Shown here: positions 52,995 to 61,557 of the stretch, one piece after another | Position numbering within the stretch: the stretch's first letter is position 1 | Layout of the letters: every line of letters begins with the position of its first letter | DNA from: Ruminococcaceae bacterium UBA3818 | Lineage (GTDB): Bacteria > Bacillota > Clostridia > Oscillospirales > Ruminococcaceae | Assembly (NCBI GenBank): GCA_002369315.1 | Contig: DFDW01000025.1 | Location: 51,499 to 115,498 of the forward strand | DNA length: 64,000 nt | Reading direction: 5' to 3' | Notes under the pieces: model-generated | What the model saw: only the letters and a program-made list of their open reading frames with translations | The model's database searches: none | Told to the model about the DNA's origin: nothing | Made by a program: the position numbers and the translations under genes

Positions 52995-53047
52995 AAAACC
53001 GGTTTCGCGAGCAGCTTTGCGCTGCTTTATGCGGGCCGGTTTTTGGC
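52995..53047 (+). terminator. Leader hairpin before yitT
   Basis: Outer arms AAAACCGG and CCGGTTTT enclose an inner GAGCAGC/GCTGC hairpin and are followed by a T-run. It can end read-through from the acc genes and also lies in the yitT leader as a possible attenuator. Confidence 0.6.
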
Positions 53048-53087
53048 TCCATTACAAGAACAGTTGTTGGGGAAGAGGGTTTTCAAA

Positions 53088-53939
53088 ATGAAAAAAGGGG
53101 CTTTGTTACAAGAGTATGCCGCCATTACGCTGGGTACGCTGATCGTTTCAGCGGCGGTTTATTTTTTCCTGATTCCAAGTCAGGTCACGGTGGGAAGTAT
53201 CACCGGCTTGGTTGTCTTGATTTCTAATTTTCTGCCGTTCCGAATTTCCGTTATGACTTTTGTGCTCAACACGCTGTTATTGATTTTGGGATTTTTCACA
53301 ATTGGCCGGGAATTCGGTGGGAAGACGGTTTATACATCGATTTTGATGCCGGTTTTTCTCGGCGCGCTGGAAGAGCTTTTTCCCAACCAGCAATCTTTGA
53401 CCGGTGATTCTTTTTTGGATATGATCGGCTACATTTTTGTAGTCAGCATCGGTCTGGCGATCCTGTTCAATCTCAATGCGTCCTCCGGCGGATTGGATAT
53501 CATTGCAAAGATATTGAACAAATATCTGCATATCGAGCTTGGAAAGGCCATGACGATTGCGGGAATGTGCACCGCATTGACCTCTGTTTTCGCATATGAG
53601 CCTAAAATTGTTTTCCTCAGCGTGCTGGGTACCTATCTCAACGGCGTTGTGCTGGATCATTTTATTCTCGGCTTTAACACCCGCAAAAGAGTTTGCATTA
53701 TTTCCGAAAAGCAGGAGGAGCTGCTTCGGTTCCTGACGGAAGAAATGCACAGCGGCGCCACCTTGTATGAGGCCACCGGCGCGTATAACCGGCAGAAGCG
53801 AACAGAAATTATTACGATTGTCAACCGTAACGAATACTCCAAATTGTTAAACTGGCTGCACCGCGAAGACCCCAACGCTTTTGTAACGGTTTATACCGTA
53901 GGGGAGATCATCCGGTCAAATCGCGCTAATCCGGCCTGA
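53088..53939 (+). CDS. YitT family membrane protein
   Basis: The 283-residue protein has five or six membrane helices in the first 180 residues (with IPSQVTVGSITGLVVLI and NLNASSGGLDIIAKIL, the family's glycine-rich stretches) and a C-terminal DUF2179 domain of about 85 residues with TLYEATGAYNRQKRTEIITIV. The function of YitT proteins is unknown; Bacillus has several. The ATG at 53088 follows GGGGAAGAGGG. Confidence 0.92.
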   Translation: MKKGALLQEYAAITLGTLIVSAAVYFFLIPSQVTVGSITGLVVLISNFLPFRISVMTFVLNTLLLILGFFTIGREFGGKTVYTSILMPVFLGALEELFPNQQSLTGDSFLDMIGYIFVVSIGLAILFNLNASSGGLDIIAKILNKYLHIELGKAMTIAGMCTALTSVFAYEPKIVFLSVLGTYLNGVVLDHFILGFNTRKRVCIISEKQEELLRFLTEEMHSGATLYEATGAYNRQKRTEIITIVNRNEYSKLLNWLHREDPNAFVTVYTVGEIIRSNRANPA

Positions 53940-54046
53940 TAAGCCTTATTGTTTTTGCAAAATCCTATTTCGATTGCACCAGTTGCTGATAACGCGGCAG
54001 GGAGTCTTCTTTTTTCAATGCCGGATGCTTTTTGTTGAAAGACCAT

Positions 54047-54083
54047 AAAATCACAGACCTTTTACCGGGCCTGTGATTTTTTT
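54047..54083 (+). terminator. Terminator after yitT
   Basis: A stem of AAAATCACAG (54047-54056) with CTGTGATTTT (54071-54080) is extended by a T-run. Confidence 0.75.
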
Positions 54084-54113
54084 ATGGATATGAAAAATTG
54101 AGATAAAAAAGGC

Positions 54114-54190
54114 TTTTCAATTGTATGCAAGTGTGCTATAATGCACAAAGGATATTTGTATACAATATTGTTTGAGATTGCATACGCAAT
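54114..54190 (+). promoter_or_regulatory. Promoter and three operator-like palindromes of the acetolactate synthase-like gene
   Basis: TTTTCA (54114-54119), 17 bases and TATAAT (54137-54142) form the promoter. TTGTATGCAA (54121-54130) lies between the two boxes, the perfect palindrome TTGTATACAA (54156-54165) lies after the start point, and TTGCATACGCAA (54178-54189) precedes the ribosome binding site. The core TTGTATACAA equals that of the GntR operator of Bacillus. Confidence 0.6.
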
Positions 54191-54214
54191 TTCGGCATAA
54201 AGGAGGACTTTGCC

Positions 54215-55882
54215 ATGCAGGCAAAAGAGCAGACGCAGCAATACAACACGGCACAGATGCTGGTGAAATGTTTAGAGAAAGAGGGCGTCGAATATATTTT
54301 CGGCATTCCGGGAGAAGAGAACCTGGAAATCATGGAAGCGCTTTCGCATTCCAACATTCGATTTATTACCACCCGCCATGAACAGGGAGCGGCTTTTATG
54401 GCCGATGTGTACGGGCGGCTGACCCGCAAAGCCGGCGTCTGCATGTCAACGCTGGGTCCAGGGGCCACCAATCTGGTTACCGGCGTAGCCGACGCCTACA
54501 GCGACGGAGCCCCACTGGTCGCCATTACCGGACAGGTTGGAACAGAGCGGATGCATCTGACTTCTCACCAGTTTTTGGACCTTTGCAAAATGTTTGAACC
54601 GATTACCAAGCGGACCAAGCAAATCGTCCTGCCGGATACCGTCAGCGAAATTGTTCGTATCGCCTTTAAATATGCGGAGAGCGAAAAGCCGGGTGCCTGC
54701 CATATTGATCTGCCGGTCAACGTTTCCAAAATGCCGGTTAGCCCGGGAGAAGAGCCGCTGGAAAAACAAATGGTGCCCATTGAAATCCCGGATTCCCAGA
54801 GCGTCAAGGATGCGGTAGTCCGCCTTATGATGGCCAAAAACCCGGTTGTTTTGGCGGGAAGCAGCGCCGTTCGCAATCAGGCCAGCAAAGCCATGATTGA
54901 GTTTGTCAACAAGCTGCACATCCCGGTCATTCACACGATGATGGCAAAAGGGATTGTCCCGTTCGACAACCCGTATTGCTTGTGGACCATCGGTATCCCA
55001 CAGAAGGATTACGCCAACAAAGTGCTGGAAAACGCGGACCTGATCCTGTCGGTCGGTTATGATATTGTTGAGTACGCACCCTCAAAATGGAATAGCGATC
55101 AGCATAAAAATATTATCCATATCGACGCACGCCCTGCCCATATCAATAAGTTGTACCAGCCTTCGGTAGAGGTGGTAGGCGATATTTCCGTTTCGCTGCG
55201 TAGCATTTTAAGCCAAATGGAACGGCCTTTCGAGTCGTCCTATGCACGGGAGATCAAGCAGAAAATGGAGAAGGAATATGCTGCTTATGAAGAAGATATG
55301 AGTTTTCCCATGCGGCCGCAGAAAGTTCTGAGCGATGTGCGGAAGGTCCTTGCGCCGGACGATATCCTGCTGTCGGATGTTGGCGCGCACAAAATGTGGA
55401 TTGCCCGCCAGTACCATTGTTATCAGCCGAATACCTGCCTGATTTCCAACGGGTTTGCCAGCATGGGGTTTGCGCTGCCCGGCGCGATTGCGGCCAAATT
55501 GATCAACCCGGATAAGCGAGTCCTGGCAATTACCGGCGACGGCGGATTTTTGATGAATTGCCAGGAGATGGAGACTGCCATGCGGCTGGGAAATCCCTTT
55601 GTCACTTTGATCTTCCGCGACAACAGCTATGGGCTGATCAAATGGAAACAGATGGACCAATACGGCAGAAGCTGCTATGTAGACTTTACCAATCCGGATT
55701 TCGTCCAATTCGCCGAAAGCTTCGGCGCAAAAGGATATCGCATTGAGCGGGCGGAGGACCTGATTCCCACGCTGGAAGACGCGTTCTCGCAGAAGGTACC
55801 CAGCATTGTCGACTGTGCGGTGGATTATGGAGAAAATGTAAAGCTTACAAAATATTTAAAAGAACTGTATTCCGTGCTGTAA
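54215..55882 (+). CDS. Acetolactate synthase-like ThDP enzyme
   Basis: The 555-residue thiamine diphosphate enzyme joins two pyruvates to acetolactate if it acts like AlsS/IlvB. It has the three domains: N-terminal with the catalytic Glu in TRHEQGAAFMAD and STLGPGATNLVTGVADA, a middle domain, and the C-terminal ThDP/Mg site GDGGFLMNCQEMETAM with DNSYGLIKWKQ. AAAGGAGG precedes the ATG. No small subunit (ilvN), alsD or ilvC lies nearby, so a catabolic acetoin role or a related decarboxylase role are both open. It is a single gene with its own regulated promoter. Confidence 0.88.
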   Translation: MQAKEQTQQYNTAQMLVKCLEKEGVEYIFGIPGEENLEIMEALSHSNIRFITTRHEQGAAFMADVYGRLTRKAGVCMSTLGPGATNLVTGVADAYSDGAPLVAITGQVGTERMHLTSHQFLDLCKMFEPITKRTKQIVLPDTVSEIVRIAFKYAESEKPGACHIDLPVNVSKMPVSPGEEPLEKQMVPIEIPDSQSVKDAVVRLMMAKNPVVLAGSSAVRNQASKAMIEFVNKLHIPVIHTMMAKGIVPFDNPYCLWTIGIPQKDYANKVLENADLILSVGYDIVEYAPSKWNSDQHKNIIHIDARPAHINKLYQPSVEVVGDISVSLRSILSQMERPFESSYAREIKQKMEKEYAAYEEDMSFPMRPQKVLSDVRKVLAPDDILLSDVGAHKMWIARQYHCYQPNTCLISNGFASMGFALPGAIAAKLINPDKRVLAITGDGGFLMNCQEMETAMRLGNPFVTLIFRDNSYGLIKWKQMDQYGRSCYVDFTNPDFVQFAESFGAKGYRIERAEDLIPTLEDAFSQKVPSIVDCAVDYGENVKLTKYLKELYSVL

Positions 55883-55939
55883 ATGTCCGGAGAATCAGGA
55901 TTGATTTCCTGCGGAAAAAGCATTCGTTTTGCCCAAAAG

Positions 55940-55971
55940 AAAAGGGGCGGCCAAAAAGCCGCCCCTTTTTT
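55940..55971 (+). terminator. Terminator between the acetolactate synthase-like and C39-like genes
   Basis: A perfect 12-bp stem (AAAAGGGGCGGC with GCCGCCCCTTTT) with T or A runs on both sides serves the two convergent genes. Confidence 0.85.
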
Positions 55972-55979
55972 GTGCGATT

Positions 55980-56561
55980 TTAACGGGTGAAGAGGTAGTA
56001 GCTGGGATCGCGGTTATCGGTGTCTCTTGCCAGCACCTGCGGATCACAGTAAGCGAAATTCCCTTCGACCCGGACCTTGCCTTTGCGGCCTTCCTCATCG
56101 AATTTGCCTTCTTTCAGCGACGGGTCCAGGATGCACAGTTCTTTTTCATCCGCGCTGACGACTGTGATATAATGGCCGCCGTGGGAGAAAACGCCGATAT
56201 ATTTTCCGTCGTCCCGGTCGCCGCCTACATTGGCAATGGCACAGCCGCCGTTTTGCAGACAGCGAATCATCTGCTGCGTGTCACTGGTGGAGCGATACTT
56301 CAGACCAAATTTTTCGGCGATCACAGGACTTAAGACCTTTAAATCCGTCCCAGGGTCGAGGTTGGCTTTGTGCTCGATGGCCAGGTCACGGCACTCCTCC
56401 AACGGCAGAGACTGGGTAGTGAGCCGGTCAACTACCATACACAGGCAACACAGGCCGCATCCAGCTCGTTTAATGCTTCCTTTTAACATGGGGCTGTCCG
56501 GATTTTTCACATCGGTCGGATATGGAACATCTTCGTAAAGCAGCTGATTGATATACTTCAT
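55980..56561 (-). CDS. C39-like papain-fold peptidase
   Basis: The 193-residue protein has the papain-like Cys in KRAGCGLCCLCMVVDRL, a His in GGHYITVVSAD and Asp in LCILDPSL, the order and spacing of the C39 peptidase fold. No signal peptide is seen. GGAGG precedes the ATG at 56561. The substrate is unknown; peptides or cell-wall crosslinks are both possible. It stands alone and faces away from its neighbour. Confidence 0.85.
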   Translation of the reverse strand: MKYINQLLYEDVPYPTDVKNPDSPMLKGSIKRAGCGLCCLCMVVDRLTTQSLPLEECRDLAIEHKANLDPGTDLKVLSPVIAEKFGLKYRSTSDTQQMIRCLQNGGCAIANVGGDRDDGKYIGVFSHGGHYITVVSADEKELCILDPSLKEGKFDEEGRKGKVRVEGNFAYCDPQVLARDTDNRDPSYYLFTR

Positions 56562-56755
56562 GATAATCCTCCGTTTTGTTTGGAATGGTGTCTGTCTTGT
56601 TGCGATAACAGCAAAACAATATTTATAAACAGAATAGCATTTCGTCCCAAACCGTACAAGAGGAGAAGCAGAAGTTTATGTAATCTTCTGGAAAAGGAAA
56701 AAATTTTTTGTGTGATATTCCGTAGCCGGTATGGAATTTGGCTGCAGGGATAAAA

Positions 56756-56783
56756 AAGACAGGCGAATTGTTTCGCCTGTCTT
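56756..56783 (-). terminator. Hairpin in the intergenic region before the deacetylase gene
   Basis: A 12-bp stem of AAGACAGGCGAA and TTCGCCTGTCTT has a T-run on the minus side and CTCC then TTTT on the plus side. No annotated gene ends here, so its use is unclear. The rest of 56562-56848 shows no gene. Confidence 0.45.
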
Positions 56784-56848
56784 CTCCTTTTAGGACATAA
56801 GCGGACAAAGCCGGGCAATATACTAAAACAGGAAGGCGGGTGGGAGAG

Positions 56849-57667
56849 ATGTTTTGTTTGATCAAATGCAGCAGGAAAAAAGTGTTGGCTGCCGCGGCAG
56901 CTCTGCTTTGCCTGGGAGGGATACTGACGCCGGTTCAGCAAACCAAAGCAGTGTCGGGGCCGGCCTATGAGGATTTGTATCCCGATATGTATGTCAATAC
57001 CGGAAACGAGTTTGCGCAAGAGGAAGGAAAAGTGGTTTACTACACCTTTGACGACGGCCCCTCCCAAAATACCATTGCTATTTTAGATACCCTGAAAGAA
57101 AAAGGGGTCAAAGCCACTTTTTTTGTAACCGGCCAGGAGGTATCCGGTGTCGACTCCGATGCAATCCTAAAACGGATCGTCGATGAGGGGCACAGCATCG
57201 GGATGCACACCTATTCTCATGTATATCAGCAGATTTACAGCAGTGTAGAAAATTACCTGGCCGATTTTTACAAGATCCGCGAAAGAATCATTCAGGTTAC
57301 CGGTGTGGAGCCGAAAATTTTTCGCTTCCCAGGCGGAAGCGTTAAAAACAGTTTTGCAAGCCCTGCTGTTCAAAAAGCCATCCGGATTGAAATGCGGCGC
57401 CGGGGCTATCTCTACTATGACTGGAATCTGGTATCCGGCGACGATAAATCCTACATGACGGATACAAATACGCTGATTCGCAATATTGTCAATGGCGCAC
57501 AGGGGAAAGATAAGGTCGTGATCCTCTGTCACGATGATCCTATGCGGGTTTCCACGGCGGAGGCGGTAGGGCCGGTGATCGACCAGCTGACAGAGCAGGG
57601 ATACCGGTTCGAGAAGCTGACGGAATCGGTGGAACCAATACAATTTCACAATGACGATGAAGCGTGA
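56849..57667 (+). CDS. Polysaccharide deacetylase (NodB domain)
   Basis: The 272-residue protein has an N-terminal hydrophobic signal or anchor (KKVLAAAAALLCLGGIL) and a NodB domain with the metal and catalytic motifs TFDDGPS, HSIGMHTYSH, RFPGGSV and YDWNLVSGD, then LCHD. It probably removes acetyl groups from peptidoglycan or another cell-surface glycan outside the cell. The ATG at 56849 follows GGGAGAG; a GTG at 56840 is possible. A terminator follows. Confidence 0.92.
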   Translation: MFCLIKCSRKKVLAAAAALLCLGGILTPVQQTKAVSGPAYEDLYPDMYVNTGNEFAQEEGKVVYYTFDDGPSQNTIAILDTLKEKGVKATFFVTGQEVSGVDSDAILKRIVDEGHSIGMHTYSHVYQQIYSSVENYLADFYKIRERIIQVTGVEPKIFRFPGGSVKNSFASPAVQKAIRIEMRRRGYLYYDWNLVSGDDKSYMTDTNTLIRNIVNGAQGKDKVVILCHDDPMRVSTAEAVGPVIDQLTEQGYRFEKLTESVEPIQFHNDDEA

Positions 57668-57686
57668 AAACATCGGCGCCACCCGT

Positions 57687-57714
57687 AAAAAGGCCGCGGG
57701 CAGCGGCCTTTTTG
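57687..57714 (+). terminator. Terminator after the deacetylase
   Basis: An 11-bp stem of AAAAAGGCCGC and GCGGCCTTTTT follows the stop. Confidence 0.85.
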
Positions 57715-57737
57715 CGGGGGAGAAACGGGCTTTTCGA

Positions 57738-58118
57738 TTAAAAAATGTTTCGCAGATAGGGGATTTCAGAATCGTAAATGTGGTGCAAGAGGTTTTTGAT
57801 TCGGTTGAGTTCGGCGGTAAATTCAGAGAGATCTCCGTATTTGGCCAGCATTTCCAGGCGGGTCATGGCTCCTGTTACCTCGTCCAGTTCCGTATGGCGC
57901 ACAAACCGGATCAGCACATGCTCCGCTTCCATCCATTGCCGGCAGATGCCGGAAGCCTGAGAGGACAGCGATTCAAATGTTTCCTGATATACCGCCCGTT
58001 CCAAATCCTGAATCCTCTGGGTAAAATCATGTTGATAGCGGGATACAGTGACAAGACTTACAGTGCAAAGGAGGAAAATGGCCAGTAAAATGGCGACACA
58101 CAAAGCGACTCGCTTCAT
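57738..58118 (-). CDS. DUF4363 family membrane-anchored protein
   Basis: The 126-residue protein starts at ATG 58118 with one N-terminal membrane helix (about 4-24) and a helical, acidic remainder of about 100 residues outside the membrane. It is encoded with a DUF421 protein and overlaps its end by four bases, a pairing often seen in spore-forming Firmicutes. The function is unknown. Confidence 0.85.
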   Translation of the reverse strand: MKRVALCVAILLAIFLLCTVSLVTVSRYQHDFTQRIQDLERAVYQETFESLSSQASGICRQWMEAEHVLIRFVRHTELDEVTGAMTRLEMLAKYGDLSEFTAELNRIKNLLHHIYDSEIPYLRNIF

Positions 58119-58798
58119 TGGGACGCCTCCTTTTTCAGTAGCTTGTAGTTGCCGTTTCGGTCGCAGGTCAGCAAAAAGATTTCCTCCAGCGGACACTGTT
58201 TTTCCTGCAGAAGATTGCCCAGCCAGTCCTTATCTTTTCCGCAAAACTGTAAAGCCGCGTCGGAGATTTGCCCGTCGGCTACGACGACCATCGGCGGAGC
58301 GTCGGCGTTTTTAGGCTCTTTTACATGCAGGTCCTGGTTGGTAGGTTGCTGGGATTTGAATTTTTGAAAGATGTTCAGTTTACCGGTGGTTTCCACCACG
58401 GCAAACGCCACCTGATTGATATCAAAACATCCCTGGCCGCGAAGCTGAGCGGTCAAATCATCAATGGACAGACGCAGGGCGGAAAGCTGCTTTTGATCGA
58501 TTACACCGTCTTTGATCAGGACTCGGGGAGAGCCGGAAACAATTTTTCGCATCCGCGGGCTTTTTAAAATCAGGCCGGAAACCAACACTTCACAGGATAC
58601 CAGCGTGAAAATGGAAACCAGCCCTGCGGTCAGGGGAATATTGGTATCCTCGATCGGCAGCGTGGCGATGTTGGAAATCAGGATGGTGATGACCAGTTCC
58701 GTGGGTGAAAGTTCTCCGATCTGCCTTTTTCCCATGATTCGAACAGCGACGACGATCACTATGTATAGGATCATCGTGCGCAGAAAATTGACTGCCAT
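58115..58798 (-). CDS. DUF421 family membrane protein (YetF/YcaP)
   Basis: The 227-residue protein has three membrane helices in the first 80 residues (with VRIMGKRQIGELSPTELVITILIS, the family signature) and a cytoplasmic part with PRVLIKDGVIDQKQLSALRLSIDDLTAQLRGQG. The C-terminal region includes PMVVVADGQISDAALQF. The YetF family has no firm function. It reads away from gerA, 136 bases apart. Confidence 0.92.
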   Translation of the reverse strand: MAVNFLRTMILYIVIVVAVRIMGKRQIGELSPTELVITILISNIATLPIEDTNIPLTAGLVSIFTLVSCEVLVSGLILKSPRMRKIVSGSPRVLIKDGVIDQKQLSALRLSIDDLTAQLRGQGCFDINQVAFAVVETTGKLNIFQKFKSQQPTNQDLHVKEPKNADAPPMVVVADGQISDAALQFCGKDKDWLGNLLQEKQCPLEEIFLLTCDRNGNYKLLKKEASQ

Positions 58799-58934
58799 AT
58801 TCTCAAGCCCTCCCTTGCCTTTTTACTTTTTTAGTATGCGGCAAAGTTCTTTTCGATATGCATTGTTTTTCCAGGTAATTTGTGAATGTTTTTTCTTCGA
58901 TTCGCCAACAATCACTGAGAAAGAAGGGATGGAC

Positions 58935-60464
58935 ATGCCACAGTGGTTTGAAAAAAAAGCAAAAGAAAAAGAACAAGATTTATATGTTACGCCCCAGCCT
59001 CCGCAGACCGAATCGATTCGGTTGACTGGGAATGCTGCAGAGAATCTTTCGGTCATCCGCAAAACGCTACACGATACAGCGGACTTTATGGTGCGTGAAA
59101 TCACGGTCTGCGGGATCCCGGTCAAGCTGATGATGTTCGAGGGGATGTTCAGCCTGCAGACCTTGACCGAGATCATGCTGGAACCGCTGGGTGAGCTGGT
59201 TTTGGACGAACCGTCGCCCCAGGCGCTTCGGGAGTGGATTTTGCATCGGGCGGTGTTGGGCATGGACCAAAGTGAAGTGGAAACACTGGGAGAATTGTTT
59301 CCTTTTTTAATGTCCGGTTTTGCTGGGATTATGATAGATGGAATCGAAAAAGTGATTGTGGCAGGCGTGCAGGGGTTTTCGTTCCGCAGTGTGTCCGAAC
59401 CGTCTTCGGAGGAAAACGTGCGCGGCTCCCGGGAAGGTTTTACCGAGCCGATCCGCATCAATATGACAATGGTGCGCCGCCGGATCAAGTCCTCCGCACT
59501 GAAAATGGAACTGATGAAAGCGGGGGTCAAAAGCAATACAGACCTATGCTTAATCTATCAAACCGATATGGTTGCGCCGGAATTGCTGCGCGATATCCGC
59601 CGCCGAATCGGTGAAATCCCGACGGATATTATTTTGGAGTCCGGCTATATTCAGCCGTTTTTGGATACGGATATCACTTCGATTTTTTCCAATGTCGGCA
59701 CCACACAGCGGCCGGACACTCTTTGCGCCAAAATCAGCGAGGGCAGGGTGGGCATTTTAGTGGATGGAACGCCTTTTGCGTTGATCGTGCCGTATTTTTT
59801 TAACGAGAATTTCCAAAGCATCGACGATTACACTCATCGCCCTTATTATGCGGTGTTTGAGCGGTGGCTCAAATATTTGGCGTTCTTTTTCACCATACTG
59901 CTGCCGGGTTTTTATGTGGCGGCAGGCACTTTTCACCCGGAGCTGCTGCCCGAAGCGCTTTTGCTGAACATTACCGCGGCGGAGCAGGACGTGCCGTTCC
60001 CATTGGTAATGGAAGCGCTCCTGATTCATTTTATTTATGAACTGATGCGAGAAGCCGGGCTGCGGCTGCCCCGGCCGATCGGACATGCCATCGGGATCAT
60101 CGGTGCGCTGGTCATCGGCGACGCGGCGGTGACAGCAGGATTGATCAGCTCTCCCATGGTTATGGTGGTGGCGCTGACGGCGCTGAGTTCCTTTGTGGTG
60201 CCGTCCCTGTTTCAGGAGGTGACGATCATGCGATTCGGCTTTATTATCATCGGCGGGACGCTGGGGATTTTCGGCATTTCCCTGGGCCTTGCTTTGATGA
60301 TCGTCAACCTGTGTTCCGTCAATGCTTATGGGATCCCAAGCATGTCGCCGGAATCGCCGTTTCAGATGTTCGCCATGCGCGATGTGCTGATACGGGTTGG
60401 GTGGAAAAAGTTAGGACGAAAAAAGCTTAAAATCCAAAACCTTCCCGGTACGGAAATCCGGTGA
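58935..60464 (+). CDS. Spore germination receptor A subunit (GerA family)
   Basis: This is the GerAA/GerKA-type subunit in the inner spore membrane. The 509-residue protein has a soluble N-terminal domain of about 240 residues (with DLCLIYQTDMV and GEIPTDIILESGYIQPFLDT), then a membrane part with five or so helices, with RPYYAVFERWLKYLAFF and LPRPIGHAIGIIGALVIGDAAV. The longer upstream open frame runs antisense through the DUF421 gene and is excluded. ATG 58935 is six bases after GAAGGG. Confidence 0.93.
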   Translation: MPQWFEKKAKEKEQDLYVTPQPPQTESIRLTGNAAENLSVIRKTLHDTADFMVREITVCGIPVKLMMFEGMFSLQTLTEIMLEPLGELVLDEPSPQALREWILHRAVLGMDQSEVETLGELFPFLMSGFAGIMIDGIEKVIVAGVQGFSFRSVSEPSSEENVRGSREGFTEPIRINMTMVRRRIKSSALKMELMKAGVKSNTDLCLIYQTDMVAPELLRDIRRRIGEIPTDIILESGYIQPFLDTDITSIFSNVGTTQRPDTLCAKISEGRVGILVDGTPFALIVPYFFNENFQSIDDYTHRPYYAVFERWLKYLAFFFTILLPGFYVAAGTFHPELLPEALLLNITAAEQDVPFPLVMEALLIHFIYELMREAGLRLPRPIGHAIGIIGALVIGDAAVTAGLISSPMVMVVALTALSSFVVPSLFQEVTIMRFGFIIIGGTLGIFGISLGLALMIVNLCSVNAYGIPSMSPESPFQMFAMRDVLIRVGWKKLGRKKLKIQNLPGTEIR

Positions 60465-60483
60465 TCAAAAAGGAGGCGATGAT

Positions 60484-61557
60484 TTGAGAGGAAAATCTGC
60501 GATCAGCTCCTGGCAGCTGGCGGTGCTTTTGTTTCTCAGCCGGGTGGTGCAGTTTTTTCTGGCAGTGCCGCAGAAAGAACAGCCCGGCGCATTGACCGCC
60601 GCGCTTTTGCTGCCGGTTTCGGCCGCAGCCGGCGCTGCGCTTTTGCTGCCTGCCTATTTTTTGCTGCGCCGCCATCCGGGCAAAGGACTTTTGGATCTTG
60701 CGGGGGAAAATTGGGGCGGTGCGGGCATGCTTTTTCCTGCCGTTTTTTTCCTGTTCTCGATGTGCGTTCTGATTCAGACTGCCTGCGGCTTTTCGTATTT
60801 TTTGACCAATGCCGCTTATCCGCAGACCTCTCCCTGGCTGTTCATCCTGCTGCTTTTGGCAGTGGGAGGATACACAGCGTCCATGGGATATGAGGCGACG
60901 GCCCGGTTTGCCTCTTTTGTGTTGGCAGGCCTGGCTGCAGCGCTTTTGTTTGTGGGCATCAGCCTGTGTCCCCAGGCCCAGTGGGAGTTTCTGCGGCCTC
61001 CCTCCCACGACGGATGGCAAAGCCAGGTTTCATTGTTCCTTTCTCTGACCCTAGGCAATGTGGAAACGGCGGCGCTTTTGTTTTTGATCCCGATGGTAAA
61101 CCGGGACAAAGTCAGTGTATTTTGGAAATGGCAGATCTTATCGGTGACGGTGCTGTCGGCCATCTTTTTGGTCAGCGCCGCCGCACTGGGCGATTATGCA
61201 AAAAGTCAGCGCTTTCCGTTTTACGCAGTGACCAAAATTGCGGAGATGTCGATTTTTCAGCGGCTGGACAGCCTCCATACCGCTCTTTGGGTGTTTATGG
61301 CTCTGGTCCGCCTAGCCTTATTCTTGGAAGTGGCAGGCAAATCCCTCGCGCGGGTTCTGCCTCAGAAAGCGTCAAAATACGCGGTGACCGCCTGTGCGGC
61401 GTTGACAGCGGCCGCATCCGGGATCCTGATGGAAAAGCCGGATGCCTTGGAGTGGATAGGGAACTTTTTCGCCGGCGGGATACCGGTGCTTCTCACTGTG
61501 TTTTTGCTGCCGCTTCTGCTTTTGGCATCCTGCCGGAAAAGGGGGAGAGGACAATGA
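60484..61557 (+). CDS. Spore germination receptor B subunit (GerB family permease)
   Basis: The 357-residue protein is a ten-helix permease-like subunit of the amino acid/polyamine/organocation type, which binds the germinant in other systems. The motif ISSWQLAVLLFLSRV at the start and SLTLGNVETAALLFLIP in the middle are typical. It starts with a TTG after GGAGG (60472) and overlaps gerC by four bases. Confidence 0.92.
   Translation: MRGKSAISSWQLAVLLFLSRVVQFFLAVPQKEQPGALTAALLLPVSAAAGAALLLPAYFLLRRHPGKGLLDLAGENWGGAGMLFPAVFFLFSMCVLIQTACGFSYFLTNAAYPQTSPWLFILLLLAVGGYTASMGYEATARFASFVLAGLAAALLFVGISLCPQAQWEFLRPPSHDGWQSQVSLFLSLTLGNVETAALLFLIPMVNRDKVSVFWKWQILSVTVLSAIFLVSAAALGDYAKSQRFPFYAVTKIAEMSIFQRLDSLHTALWVFMALVRLALFLEVAGKSLARVLPQKASKYAVTACAALTAAASGILMEKPDALEWIGNFFAGGIPVLLTVFLLPLLLLASCRKRGRGQ

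Noticed and set aside
60966..61553. N-terminal extension of GerC
   Set aside because: It lies inside gerB in another frame. The ATG at 61554 begins a regular lipoprotein signal.
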